The notes under the pieces: model-generated | The model's database searches: none | What the model saw: only the letters and a program-made list of their open reading frames with translations | What the model was told of the DNA's origin: nothing | Program-made: the position numbers and the translations under genes | In this document: positions 16,326 through 24,833 of the stretch, piece after piece | How the letters are laid out: every line of letters begins with the position of its first letter | Numbering within the stretch: position 1 is the first letter of the stretch | Assembly (NCBI GenBank): GCA_040394775.1 | Contig: JBEBRN010000026.1 | Span: forward strand, 1-36,434 | Length of the DNA stretch: 36,434 nt | Direction: 5' to 3' | From: 40-80 sp040394775 | GTDB taxonomy: Bacteria > Bacteroidota > Bacteroidia > Flavobacteriales_D > Crocinitomicaceae

Positions 16326-16955
16326 TTACTTTTTCAGAATCTCAATCTTATTTCGACCTAGTTGAACTCGTCCTTCGTCTTCCAATTGTTTCAGTAATCT
16401 TGAGACAACGACACGTGCTGTGCCCAATTCATTTGCCAATTGTTCGTGAGTGATTTGTATCGTATTTGATTCGGTAATTTCTGACTTCTTTAAAAGCAAG
16501 CTTAACAAACGTTCATCGACTTTCTTAAACGCAATAGCATTTACAATTTCTAATAATTCTTCGAATCGTTTGTGGTATAATCGAAAGATGTAATCGAGCC
16601 ATTGTGGGTATTCTTTAATCAATATGGATACTTTGTCAATAGGAAGAAAAAGAATTTCAGCATCTTCTTCTACTTCAGCCTTTACCTTGCTCGTTTCTTC
16701 GTGCATTCCTCCCAAAAAAGACATAATGCAACTTTCACCCGCTTTGATGTAATAAAGTAAAATCTCACGGCCTTCTTCCTCCATTCTAGAAACTTTTAAG
16801 ATACCTTTAATCACAATTGGAATAGAACGGATATAGGCATTCTCATTAAGAATAACACTTCCAGCAGCGTACTTTTTTAGAATACTATTTTGCTTTAATT
16901 TCTCAATTAACTCCGGAGATGTTTTGAATTCTTCTATTTCTTTTAAGTCTTCCAT
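16326..16955 (-). CDS. Crp/Fnr-family transcriptional regulator
   Basis: A 209-aa regulator with a cyclic-nucleotide-binding-like beta-roll (about 25-120) and a C-terminal winged HTH (about 145-205; recognition helix ELGTARVVVSRLLKQLEDEG). The N-terminal half has no Cys cluster like that of Fnr, so an oxygen-sensing [4Fe-4S] is unlikely; CIMSFLGGMHEETS is the strand turn where cAMP-type ligands bind in relatives. The ligand is unknown. A short inverted repeat (TTACTT/AAGTAA at 16975-16992) just upstream could be its own operator. Confidence 0.9.
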   Translation of the reverse strand: MEDLKEIEEFKTSPELIEKLKQNSILKKYAAGSVILNENAYIRSIPIVIKGILKVSRMEEEGREILLYYIKAGESCIMSFLGGMHEETSKVKAEVEEDAEILFLPIDKVSILIKEYPQWLDYIFRLYHKRFEELLEIVNAIAFKKVDERLLSLLLKKSEITESNTIQITHEQLANELGTARVVVSRLLKQLEDEGRVQLGRNKIEILKK

Positions 16956-16996
16956 AGTTCCACTGTTCGTTTATTTACTTATAAAAAAGTAAGTTG

Positions 16997-17641
16997 CTAT
17001 CTTAAAAATATGTAGCTAATAATATTCGCTCCCATTTGAAGGGCTGCTTTGTGCTTCTCTGGTGGGTCGTTGTGTACTTCAGGATCTTCCCATCCATCGC
17101 CTAAGTCGGTTTCGTAAGTGTAAAGCAACACTAATCGACCTTCGTAAAATATACCAAATGCTTGTGCTCGTTTTCCATCGTGTTCGTGAATCTTCGGCAA
17201 ACAGTTGAATTTGTACTCGATTTTAAAAATCTCATGGTCACATGGCAATTCTAGTAATTCAGCATTTGGAAAAATCTTTTTTAGTTCCGTTCGAATGTAA
17301 ACATCCATACCGTAGTTGTCATCAATGTGAAGAAAACCACCAGCGATGAGGTAATTGCGTAAATTTTTCGCTTCTTGAGGGGAAAAAACAACGTTTCCGT
17401 GTCCTGTCATGTGAACAAATGGATAATTGAACAAATCTTTACTTCCCACTTCGACATACGGAACATCTTCCGAGATTTTAGTACCCAAATTTTTATTGCA
17501 AAACTTTGCCAAGTTAGGAACCGATGTTGGGTTCGCATAATAGTCTCCACCGCCATTGTACTTTAAAACAGCCACTTGAAAAGCGCCTTGTGAAAAAAGC
17601 GACATCGGTAATAAAAGCAGAATAATGATCCAATTTTTCAT
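16997..17641 (-). CDS. Secreted DUF4159 protein
   Basis: A 214-aa protein with signal peptide MKNWIIILLLLPMSLFSQG and a DUF4159 domain: VAVLKYNGGGDYYANPTSVPNLAKFC, FVHMTGHGNVVFS, LRNYLIAGGFLHIDDNYGMD, GIFYEGRLVLLYTYETDLGDGWEDPEVH. The fold is a class-I glutamine-amidotransferase-like one in many annotations; I see no Cys nucleophile in the place of the active site, so enzyme activity is doubtful. I choose the ATG at 17641, not 17662, because it overlaps the rsmE stop as ATGA and starts the signal peptide. It is the last gene of holA-rsmE-DUF4159. Role unknown. Confidence 0.82.
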   Translation of the reverse strand: MKNWIIILLLLPMSLFSQGAFQVAVLKYNGGGDYYANPTSVPNLAKFCNKNLGTKISEDVPYVEVGSKDLFNYPFVHMTGHGNVVFSPQEAKNLRNYLIAGGFLHIDDNYGMDVYIRTELKKIFPNAELLELPCDHEIFKIEYKFNCLPKIHEHDGKRAQAFGIFYEGRLVLLYTYETDLGDGWEDPEVHNDPPEKHKAALQMGANIISYIFLR

Positions 17642-18330
17642 AAATACACACATTGCATACACGCCACTAAAGCCGCTGTTTCAGTTCTCAAACGATTTTT
17701 TCCCAAAGTTATTCCTTTATACTCACATTTCTCTACCATTTTCAATTCATTCAAACTAAAGTCACCTTCTGGGCCAATTAATATAGGAAAATTAGCCGAT
17801 TCCATCAGTTTTGAAATAGTTGTTTGCTCTTTATTTTCAAAGCAATGCGCAATTGCTCCGCGAGGATTTGATTTCAAGAATTCCTTGAGTGAAACCATTT
17901 CATTTATTTGTGGAAGATATAGTCTTTTTGATTGCTTCATTGCCGCAATCGCAATTTTATGAAGACGTTCATTCTTCACTATTTTTCGCTCTGAATTCTT
18001 GCACAAGATTAACGATATTTCTGTCACGCCAATTTCGGTTGCCTTTTCTACAAACCATTCCAAACGATCCATATTCTTGGTAGGTGCAACAGCAATATGA
18101 ATGTGGCGTTCGGAAGGTATTTCATGTTCTACGTTTACAATTTTGACTAAACACTTTTTAGAGAAGCTATCCAAAATTTCCGTCGTGAAAAGATGTCCTT
18201 TTCCGTTTAGTAAATAAAGTGTATCTCCATTTTTCATTCGCAAAACTTTACACGCATGACGAGATTCTTCTTCATTCAATGAAAACTCTTTAGTATTTGG
18301 CTCAATAGAAGGATCGTAAAACAAGTTCAT
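17638..18330 (-). CDS. rsmE: 16S rRNA (uracil-1498-N3)-methyltransferase
   Basis: RsmE methylates N3 of U1498 in 16S rRNA with SAM, on the assembled 30S subunit. The 230-aa protein has the full SPOUT (alpha/beta-knot) domain: IGPEGDFSLNEL (185-196) and LGKNRLRTETAALVA (209-223), the knot motifs that bind SAM, plus an N-terminal PUA-like part with ESRHACKVLRMKNGD. Its start is 1 nt after the holA stop and its end overlaps the DUF4159 start by 4 nt, so all three are cotranscribed. Confidence 0.95.
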   Translation of the reverse strand: MNLFYDPSIEPNTKEFSLNEEESRHACKVLRMKNGDTLYLLNGKGHLFTTEILDSFSKKCLVKIVNVEHEIPSERHIHIAVAPTKNMDRLEWFVEKATEIGVTEISLILCKNSERKIVKNERLHKIAIAAMKQSKRLYLPQINEMVSLKEFLKSNPRGAIAHCFENKEQTTISKLMESANFPILIGPEGDFSLNELKMVEKCEYKGITLGKNRLRTETAALVACMQCVYL

Positions 18331-18331
18331 G

Positions 18332-19330
18332 TTAATTCATTAATTTATAAATCAATTCTTTCATTAGCTCACCTTCTGGCATGGAACTGTTATTCACACC
18401 TTTCGATTTTAAATCGTATTCATGCAAAATAGAAATATTAGCGGCTGCTTTTTTAGGTGGATAAATCTTACTGGCTTGAATCAATTCTTTGACTGCAAAA
18501 GGGTGAACGCCTAATTGTCTCGCTAATTCATCTGGTACTTTTGAAGCAGAAAATTGAATTCGCATAATCCGAGAATAAAAAGTGAAAATATTGGAGATGA
18601 CTACCACCAACGGTCCTGCCTTTGGGTTGTTAGAAAAATATTCTACAATTTGAAACGCCTTTAGAATATCTCTGGAAGCAATTGCATTGACCAATTCAAA
18701 GACATTAAAATCTTTTGAAATACCGATATTTTCTTCAATATGAATTTCATTAATGGCCGTTCCTTTTTGAAGTAACAATTCCAATTTGTTCAACTCATTG
18801 GTGATTTTACTTAAATCATTTCCCAATGAATCGGCTAACAATTGATTGGCTTTTGGAGTAATTGTATAATTTCTCTTGGTTAAATACGCATTAATCCAAC
18901 CCGTTAATTGATAATCTTTTATTTTATCCGATTGAAAAACAATGCCGCTTTTAGCAATTTCCTTCGTGATTTTCTTTCTGGAATCGAACTTCTTGTATTT
19001 ATATTCCAATACCAATACTGTCGATGGATTGGGTTGAGCACAATATGCCTCTAGTTTTTCTATATCTTTTAAATCTTGTGCTTCACGGACGATGACCAAG
19101 CGACGTTCTGACATCATTGGAAAACCTTTTGCTTCGCTTATAACGGTTAAAACATCTGTATCTTTACCGTACAAAACAGTTTGGTTGAAATCTCTCTCAT
19201 CTTCTTCCAACGCATTTTTATAAATGGCTGCTCCGACTGCATCAATGTAATAAGGCTCTTCTCCATGTAATAGATACACTGGCTTGAAAAGTTTTTTTTC
19301 AATCTCACTTACAATTGCTTCTACATTCAT
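18332..19330 (-). CDS. holA: DNA polymerase III subunit delta
   Basis: HolA is the clamp-loader delta subunit, which opens the beta clamp on DNA. The 332-aa protein shows the expected pattern: PVYLLHGEEPYYIDAVGAAI at the N-terminus (clamp-contact and AAA+-like domain without a working ATP site), SERRLVIVREAQDL, then domains II and III with LGNDLSKITNELNKLELL and FNVFELVNAIASRD. The LGNDLSKITNELNKL helix is characteristic. It is the first gene of the holA-rsmE-DUF4159 operon and diverges from the LolA-like gene. Confidence 0.93.
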   Translation of the reverse strand: MNVEAIVSEIEKKLFKPVYLLHGEEPYYIDAVGAAIYKNALEEDERDFNQTVLYGKDTDVLTVISEAKGFPMMSERRLVIVREAQDLKDIEKLEAYCAQPNPSTVLVLEYKYKKFDSRKKITKEIAKSGIVFQSDKIKDYQLTGWINAYLTKRNYTITPKANQLLADSLGNDLSKITNELNKLELLLQKGTAINEIHIEENIGISKDFNVFELVNAIASRDILKAFQIVEYFSNNPKAGPLVVVISNIFTFYSRIMRIQFSASKVPDELARQLGVHPFAVKELIQASKIYPPKKAAANISILHEYDLKSKGVNNSSMPEGELMKELIYKLMN

Positions 19331-19431
19331 ACTTCCAAAAGTAAAGATTATTCCAAAATAAAAGAGTTAATTCAAAAATAGATTATAATTTTGGCATAGT
19401 TTATGCAAATATCAGAGAAAATAAATTTATT

Positions 19432-20061
19432 ATGAAATATTTAGTTTTATTACTAACCTTTACAACACTTTCTGCTTTTGGCCAAGATACTAAATCTCAA
19501 GGTATTTTAGACAAATTATCCGCTAAAATTAAAGGATTAAGTTCTTTTTATATTGAGTTTAATGCAACCGTTAACTCACCGAATGGAAAAACAGAAAGTG
19601 AGATGGGAAAAGGATGGGTGAAAGGGAATAAGTTTTCTGCTGTCTATGGAGACATTACCATTCTTTCAAATGGCCTAAAACAATGGACAATTGTAAAAGA
19701 AGACAAATCGGTTTATGAATCAGATGCTTCAAAATCAGACGAATTGATTAACCCTAAAAAGTTAATGACGATTTGGGAAAAGAACTTCAAAAATATATTT
19801 GAAAAAGAAGAAAGTTTGGATGGTGTAACTTGTTCAAGAATTCGTTTAATCCCAACCAACCCTAAGAAAGCTGAGTTTCATACGATTTATGTTTACATCG
19901 CTAAAGCAACTAATGAATTGAAGCGAGCAGTTGTGAAGATGAAAAACGGAACAACAATGACGTACACGCTTACTAAATTTGTTGAGAATGCTGAAATTGA
20001 TGATGCTAATTTTGTTTACAATCCGAAGAAATATCCAGGTTACGATTTAGTAAAAGATTGA
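19432..20061 (+). CDS. lolA: LolA-like outer-membrane lipoprotein carrier
   Basis: A 209-aa periplasmic protein with signal peptide MKYLVLLLTFTTLSAFGQ. The LolA pattern is ILDKLSAKIKGLSSFYIEFNATV, GKGWVKGNKFSAVYGDITILSNGLKQWTIVKEDKSVYESDA, CSRIRLIPTNPK and FVYNPKKYPGYDLVKD. LolA takes lipoproteins from LolCDE and carries them to the outer membrane; Bacteroidota have LolA-like proteins without a typical LolB. A TAATTTTG -7 box lies at 19386-19393. The terminator at 20083-20109 ends it. LolA versus another LolA-fold carrier cannot be decided here. Confidence 0.83.
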   Translation: MKYLVLLLTFTTLSAFGQDTKSQGILDKLSAKIKGLSSFYIEFNATVNSPNGKTESEMGKGWVKGNKFSAVYGDITILSNGLKQWTIVKEDKSVYESDASKSDELINPKKLMTIWEKNFKNIFEKEESLDGVTCSRIRLIPTNPKKAEFHTIYVYIAKATNELKRAVVKMKNGTTMTYTLTKFVENAEIDDANFVYNPKKYPGYDLVKD

Positions 20062-20082
20062 TACTTTAAAACTATTATATGT

Positions 20083-20109
20083 AAAGCCAACTTAACCGTT
20101 GGCTTTTTT
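20083..20109 (+). terminator. Rho-independent terminator of the LolA-like gene
   Basis: A 9-bp perfect stem (20083-20091 with 20098-20106; GCCAAC/GTTGGC core) with a 6-nt loop is followed by T to 20109. It overlaps the end of an ORF on the other strand that I reject. Confidence 0.88.
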
Positions 20110-20253
20110 AGTTCTATAAAATTTCGATTGAAAAATTCTACGGACATTTCTATGACAATATACCCAAATCAGTACTGTATCTTTGACTTGTATTTTGATG
20201 CACATTAGCGAGTTTTGCATTTTTGTGAATACAGATTGATTGTTAGTTTTAGG

Positions 20254-20285
20254 AAAAGGTCGGAATAGCGAGTTCACGACCTTTT
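20254..20285 (-). terminator. Probable terminator of the nuclease gene
   Basis: A perfect 9-bp stem (AAAAGGTCG at 20254-20262 with 20277-20285) and 14-nt loop follow the nuclease stop on the minus strand. The trailing T tract is only four T, so it is weaker than the others here. Confidence 0.5.
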
Positions 20286-20303
20286 CTAATTTATACAAAC
20301 AAT

Positions 20304-21569
20304 TTACAACTCTACTTTCGTATCATAAATTTCTATTTGTTTCTCACTTGTAATAGTGATAGAAGGACGTCTGTTTTTATCGAGTATCACTTTTCCTATA
20401 ACAATAACGGTTTTGTCTTTAAGTTCAATATGAGGTGTATAGGAGAAGTTCTTTAAATTTTCTTTTTTGATTTTGATGGTGAATGTTTGGTTGGGATAAT
20501 CTTTATCTAAATTAATAAATGTTATTCCAGATTTTTTTTCAGCATAATATGTGCTGACAACTTTACCTGCTACTTGAACTGTTTCACCTCCTTTGTATTG
20601 TGCTTGATAGGTGTTAAATACGCCTTTTGGTAGCGTTGTTGGATCGATAGGCGATACGTCTCCTTTTATAATTTCAAAATTCCAATCATTAAAATTAGCT
20701 TGTGCTTCTATTTTATCCTGTAATTCCTTATCAATCGCTGGAAATAAATTTAAACCCGTTAATTTCTCGATACTATCAATGGTCACAATGTAAGAAGCTA
20801 AAGGTTTTTCACATTTCTCATTCGGCATGATGAATCCAATTCCACTCGGTTTGCCTCCCAATCGAATGATGGCTTTATAAAAGTAGTTAGGAACTGGAAT
20901 ATCATTCGTTCCACCTGTGACACCAGAGTAATCGTTTAAAATGGGACCTGTTACCACATAGTGATTACAAGGAGTTGATTCAAGTGATTGGCGAACTTTA
21001 CTCTCTAAATTATTCCAAGAAATGCGATTGAAATCACGTGTCTGTGCTGTCATATTCGTATAATAAAACGATTCATCCAATGCAATTTCTGACCATTTGA
21101 AATCAGCGGATGGTGCCAAATGTCCACGGTCATAGCCATAACTTTTGCTCTTTTTTTTACCATCGATAATGCTTGTTTTGGAGTAATCTTCAAAAGTTCC
21201 AACAATACACGTTGCTTTTGGGTCATTTCTAAATCTATCTTTTCTCTTCACATTTCCAGACAAAATATCAGGTGTGATAACATGAAAAACCCATGCAGGT
21301 AATTTCTCTTCGCATGAAAAACCTATCACCATAGCGGAATGCTCCCATATTTCCACTTTATTTTTACTAGTTGGGTAGCCAATTCCTTTTAAACTGTCAC
21401 CACAAGCTATAAGTTTTAGTGAATCAATTTCATGTTGAATTTGTAGCTCCTTTTTCTTTATTTGCTCTAATTCCGCTTCCTTAGAATCAATCTGAGAGAA
21501 GCTGTAACTATACGAAATAAAAGCAATGAATAGAAATACTATTTTAGGATTTTTGAAAAGCATATGCAA
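20304..21569 (-). CDS. Secreted DNA/RNA non-specific endonuclease with C-terminal OB-like domain
   Basis: A 421-aa secreted or periplasmic nuclease of the NUC1/Serratia family. A signal peptide (to about residue 26) precedes a Glu/Lys-rich coiled helix (30-55). The nuclease domain holds the signature YDRGHLAPSAD (146-156, catalytic His150), the Mg ligand Asn in RDFNRISWNNLE (Asn181) and TGPILND. From about 320 to the end a beta-rich segment (VQVAGKVVSTYYAEKKSG, TFTIKIKKENL, DKTVIVIGKVIL) looks like an OB fold, which binds nucleic acid. Family members are mostly near 250-330 aa, so this tail is an addition. It would act on extracellular nucleic acid. A start at the third codon is equally possible. 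Confidence 0.88.
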   Translation of the reverse strand: MHMLFKNPKIVFLFIAFISYSYSFSQIDSKEAELEQIKKKELQIQHEIDSLKLIACGDSLKGIGYPTSKNKVEIWEHSAMVIGFSCEEKLPAWVFHVITPDILSGNVKRKDRFRNDPKATCIVGTFEDYSKTSIIDGKKKSKSYGYDRGHLAPSADFKWSEIALDESFYYTNMTAQTRDFNRISWNNLESKVRQSLESTPCNHYVVTGPILNDYSGVTGGTNDIPVPNYFYKAIIRLGGKPSGIGFIMPNEKCEKPLASYIVTIDSIEKLTGLNLFPAIDKELQDKIEAQANFNDWNFEIIKGDVSPIDPTTLPKGVFNTYQAQYKGGETVQVAGKVVSTYYAEKKSGITFINLDKDYPNQTFTIKIKKENLKNFSYTPHIELKDKTVIVIGKVILDKNRRPSITITSEKQIEIYDTKVEL

Positions 21570-21721
21570 ATATGCTATTGATTTTTTTAGTTTGCTTGAT
21601 TCAACCGTTAATTAACAAAATAAATAATTTTAGTCACTTCTTAAGTAATTTGATTGCATTCTCTTACCTTTAAGAATTGAAGAATATTTGGGCTTTAAAT
21701 TGAGCTCCTAAAAGATAGTAT

Positions 21722-23701
21722 ATGAACACAAAAAATAATCTCCAGCATGAACGTTCGTTGTATTTACAACAGCATTCAACCAATCCAATTGATTGGCAAC
21801 CATGGTCAGAAGATGCGTTTAAGAAGGCTAAAGACGAAGATAAAATGCTGCTTATCAGTATTGGTTACTCATCGTGCCATTGGTGCCATGTGATGGAGAA
21901 GGAGGTGTTTGAAAAAGAAGAAGCGGCTGCTTATTTGAATAAACACTTTGTCTGTATAAAAGTTGATCGTGAAGAACGTCCTGATATCGATGCGATATAT
22001 ATGACAGCTGTTCAACTGATGACTCAAAGTGGAGGATGGCCGTTGAATTGTATCACTTTACCCGACGGAAGACCAATCTTTGGAGGCACTTATTTTCCAA
22101 TGGAACATTTCATGAATATCCTGAAATCGCTCGTTCAGCTTTTTCAAGACGATCGCAATAAGATACTCGAATACGCTGATAGCCTAGAAAGTGGAATGAA
22201 AACTGCTGAAATTGTTAAGCATGATAAAGAAGCTGTATTTAAGGCTGATAAACTACATGAATTAATCAAAAGATGGTCAACGCTTTTTGACTGGCAAGAT
22301 GGAGGAAGTAAACGCGCTCCTAAGTTTCCAATGCCAAACAATTATGAGTTTTTGCTACAATACGGAAAATATTTTGGGGAAGAAGCAGTAGTCGAATTTG
22401 TGCATCTAACCTTACATAAAATTATTCGTGGTGGTATTTACGATCAAATTGAAGGTGGATTGATGCGTTACAGTACAGATATGCACTGGAAAGAACCTCA
22501 TTTTGAGAAAATGTTGTACGATAATGGTCAATTTCTATCCGTTCTTGCCAAAGCGCATATAGATCAGCCTAGTGCCGAATATCAATTAGTGCTGAAGCAG
22601 ACTGTTCATTGGCTAGAAACCAAGATGAAAGATTCTCAAAATCTTTATAAAAGTTCAATCGATGCGGATGCGGATGGCGAAGAAGGTTCTTATTATGTCT
22701 GGAAAAAAGAAGCGATAAAGGAACTATTTCCAACTGATTTTAAGAAAATTGAAGACTATTATCAAATCAATGGAAATGGCTTTTGGAAGAAAGGAAATTA
22801 CATTCTTTTGAGAAAAAAATCCTTTCAAGAATATGCTGAGAATCATAATATTGGGTTGAATGAGTTGAATGTGTGGGTGAATGATGTCAATACAAAAATG
22901 GTCGCTCAAAGAAACCATCGAATTGCTCCCGTTATTGATGATAAAGTCATCTTTAGTTGGAATTGTATGATAGCAATTGGTTTGATTGATGTGGCAATTT
23001 CGTTAAAGGAGGAAAGTTATTTTCAAAAAGCAATGTCACTTACACGACAACTAGAAAATACTTTTATCGACGAAACACATATCTATCGTATCAATGATGG
23101 AATGAATAAAATCAATGGTTTCTTGGATGATTATGCTTTTTATATTCGTTTGTGTATTCAACTTCATCAATATACCTTGGATGAAAAGTGGTTGACGAAA
23201 GCTACGTTTTGGCTTGATAGAGTAGTGGCTGAATTTGAACAACAAGAACATCTATTTTATTACTCAAAAGTAGATAAGTTACTCATTTCAAAATCGGTCG
23301 AAACAGAAGATAATGTTATTCCTTCCTCCAATAGTGTTTTAGCGAACTGTTATTGGGATTTAGGCGTTCTTTTTTCGAATGAGAAATGGTTAAATAGAGC
23401 AATTGAAATGCTTCAGTGTGTTCACGTTGGCATGGAAAATTACGGTTCGGGTTATTCGAATTGGGCTATTTTGTTACATAAGATTCTAAAAGGTGATTTA
23501 CTCGTTAATTATTTAGGTGAGATTTCGAGTGATGAGCATCTTCAACAAATGCGAAAACTACATGACATTACTTTATTTAGACAAGAAACGAAAGCAATTA
23601 AGGCAAATACGTTCGAAATTTGTCATAATAAGAATTGTTCTTTGCCTGTAATCGGTTATGATACTGTTTTTGAGAATGTACAACTGTTGTTAGATAACTA
23701 A
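21722..23701 (+). CDS. Thioredoxin-fold protein with DUF255 and glycosidase-like domain (YyaL/SPATA20 type)
   Basis: A 659-aa cytoplasmic protein of the YyaL/spermatogenesis-associated 20 family. The N-terminal domain (1-160) is a thioredoxin fold with CHWC (Cys52-Cys55) in SIGYSSCHWCHVMEKEVFEKEE and VDREERPDIDAIYM. The rest has the six-hairpin (alpha/alpha barrel) pattern of glycosidase relatives: FEKMLYDNGQFLS, SSIDADADGEEGSYYVW, FSWNCMIAIGLIDVA and GFLDDYAFYIRL. The family's activity is not established. No signal peptide. It diverges from the nuclease with a 152-base gap. Confidence 0.9.
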   Translation: MNTKNNLQHERSLYLQQHSTNPIDWQPWSEDAFKKAKDEDKMLLISIGYSSCHWCHVMEKEVFEKEEAAAYLNKHFVCIKVDREERPDIDAIYMTAVQLMTQSGGWPLNCITLPDGRPIFGGTYFPMEHFMNILKSLVQLFQDDRNKILEYADSLESGMKTAEIVKHDKEAVFKADKLHELIKRWSTLFDWQDGGSKRAPKFPMPNNYEFLLQYGKYFGEEAVVEFVHLTLHKIIRGGIYDQIEGGLMRYSTDMHWKEPHFEKMLYDNGQFLSVLAKAHIDQPSAEYQLVLKQTVHWLETKMKDSQNLYKSSIDADADGEEGSYYVWKKEAIKELFPTDFKKIEDYYQINGNGFWKKGNYILLRKKSFQEYAENHNIGLNELNVWVNDVNTKMVAQRNHRIAPVIDDKVIFSWNCMIAIGLIDVAISLKEESYFQKAMSLTRQLENTFIDETHIYRINDGMNKINGFLDDYAFYIRLCIQLHQYTLDEKWLTKATFWLDRVVAEFEQQEHLFYYSKVDKLLISKSVETEDNVIPSSNSVLANCYWDLGVLFSNEKWLNRAIEMLQCVHVGMENYGSGYSNWAILLHKILKGDLLVNYLGEISSDEHLQQMRKLHDITLFRQETKAIKANTFEICHNKNCSLPVIGYDTVFENVQLLLDN

Positions 23702-23823
23702 TATTTTAACGTTAAAACACGGAAAGAGTATAGCTAGTTTAGTATGTTTTTATCTGAAATACAGTTATTTAATACTTTTTACCTAGGAGAATATAACAAT
23801 TTAAATGTATTTGTTAAAAAAAA

Positions 23824-23853
23824 TTGTTAACTTAAAAACAATGTCTATATTTA
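23824..23853 (+). promoter_or_regulatory. Promoter of the lipoprotein/barrel pair
   Basis: TTG (23824-23826), a 19-nt spacer and TATATTTA (23846-23853) fit the Bacteroidota promoter with one mismatch, 23 bases before the ATG at 23876. Confidence 0.65.
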
Positions 23854-23875
23854 CCAAAAAATTATAATAAAACGT

Positions 23876-24802
23876 ATGAAAAAATTAGTATTTTATGCAG
23901 CAGCTACAGTAATGTTAGCGTTTGCATTTACTTCATGTAAGAAATATGAAGTCTCAGCACCACTTGACTTATCGTCATTACCTACTGCAACTATTAAAGG
24001 TGATATGTATGCTCAATTGGACAAAACAAACAGTAGTTTAGAAAAAGCTCCAAGTGGGTTAACAGTAACTATTTCGATTCCTCTTTCGGATTATAATCCA
24101 AACAACACTTCAGGAGGAAACCATATTGTTACAACAACGACTGATGCAAATGGTAAATTCTCAATTGAAGTACCAGTAGTATCTAGTGGTGTAAATGCTA
24201 CAATTTCGTTTGAAAGCTTCACATCATCTGTTCTTGAAGCGATTGGTCAAACGGATGTTTCTGAAAAGACTTCACTTTTCGAATTGGCTGATGAATTTGT
24301 CAATGGTTTAGGTACTGGTAATTCTAAAACGCTTTTAGATTTAGGTACACTTGAATATCAAGAAACATCTTCAGATCCAAATGCAGGAAGTTTTACTCCT
24401 TCTACTTCAGTTACTTATGAAGGAACACTTACTTATTCAGTAAAGCGTAAGGCTGGAGTTCTTCAACCAGATACGTTAATCTACGCACCAGTTCCAGAAG
24501 GAACAGAGTTGGTTGTCAAAATTGTATCTAAGAATGAGTTCGGGGATAAAGAATATCACCAAACAAAGACAGTTACAACAATGGCTAACGGAAAATATCT
24601 ATTTGATGTAGCATTGGTTCAAAATGGAACGGCTACTATCACAGTGAAAAGTATGAGAATCCTTGAGTTCGAAGATGTGATAAATGATCAGAAATCATTA
24701 AATGTAAATGATTTAAACTTTACTGATAACTTGTACTTTGTTAATTATACTAATAAAGACTATCAATTCGTTAAGGGAACTTTCGTACAAGAAGTAGAAT
24801 AA
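23876..24802 (+). CDS. Lipoprotein with carboxypeptidase-regulatory-like repeats
   Basis: A 308-aa lipoprotein: the signal peptide ends in a lipobox FTSC (Cys21), followed by KKYEVSAP. The mature protein appears to hold two repeated beta-sandwich modules: 35-125 (ATIKGDMYAQ...TTDANGKFSIEVPV) and 185-270 (VTYEGTLTYSVKRKAG...TMANGKYLFDVAL). Each has the (D/A)NGKF-like turn typical of carboxypeptidase-regulatory/SpaA-like repeats, which serve as spacers or ligand platforms on the surface. The outer-membrane barrel gene 31 bases downstream shares its promoter, so the two probably work together. Function unknown. Confidence 0.78.
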   Translation: MKKLVFYAAATVMLAFAFTSCKKYEVSAPLDLSSLPTATIKGDMYAQLDKTNSSLEKAPSGLTVTISIPLSDYNPNNTSGGNHIVTTTTDANGKFSIEVPVVSSGVNATISFESFTSSVLEAIGQTDVSEKTSLFELADEFVNGLGTGNSKTLLDLGTLEYQETSSDPNAGSFTPSTSVTYEGTLTYSVKRKAGVLQPDTLIYAPVPEGTELVVKIVSKNEFGDKEYHQTKTVTTMANGKYLFDVALVQNGTATITVKSMRILEFEDVINDQKSLNVNDLNFTDNLYFVNYTNKDYQFVKGTFVQEVE

Positions 24803-24833
24803 TTAACTTTTTTTATCAATTAAATTAAATTAA

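Noticed and set aside
20092..20298. 68-aa ORF on the minus strand following the nuclease gene
   Set aside because: It overlaps both the nuclease terminator hairpin and the terminator of the LolA-like gene, and has no family or signal pattern.
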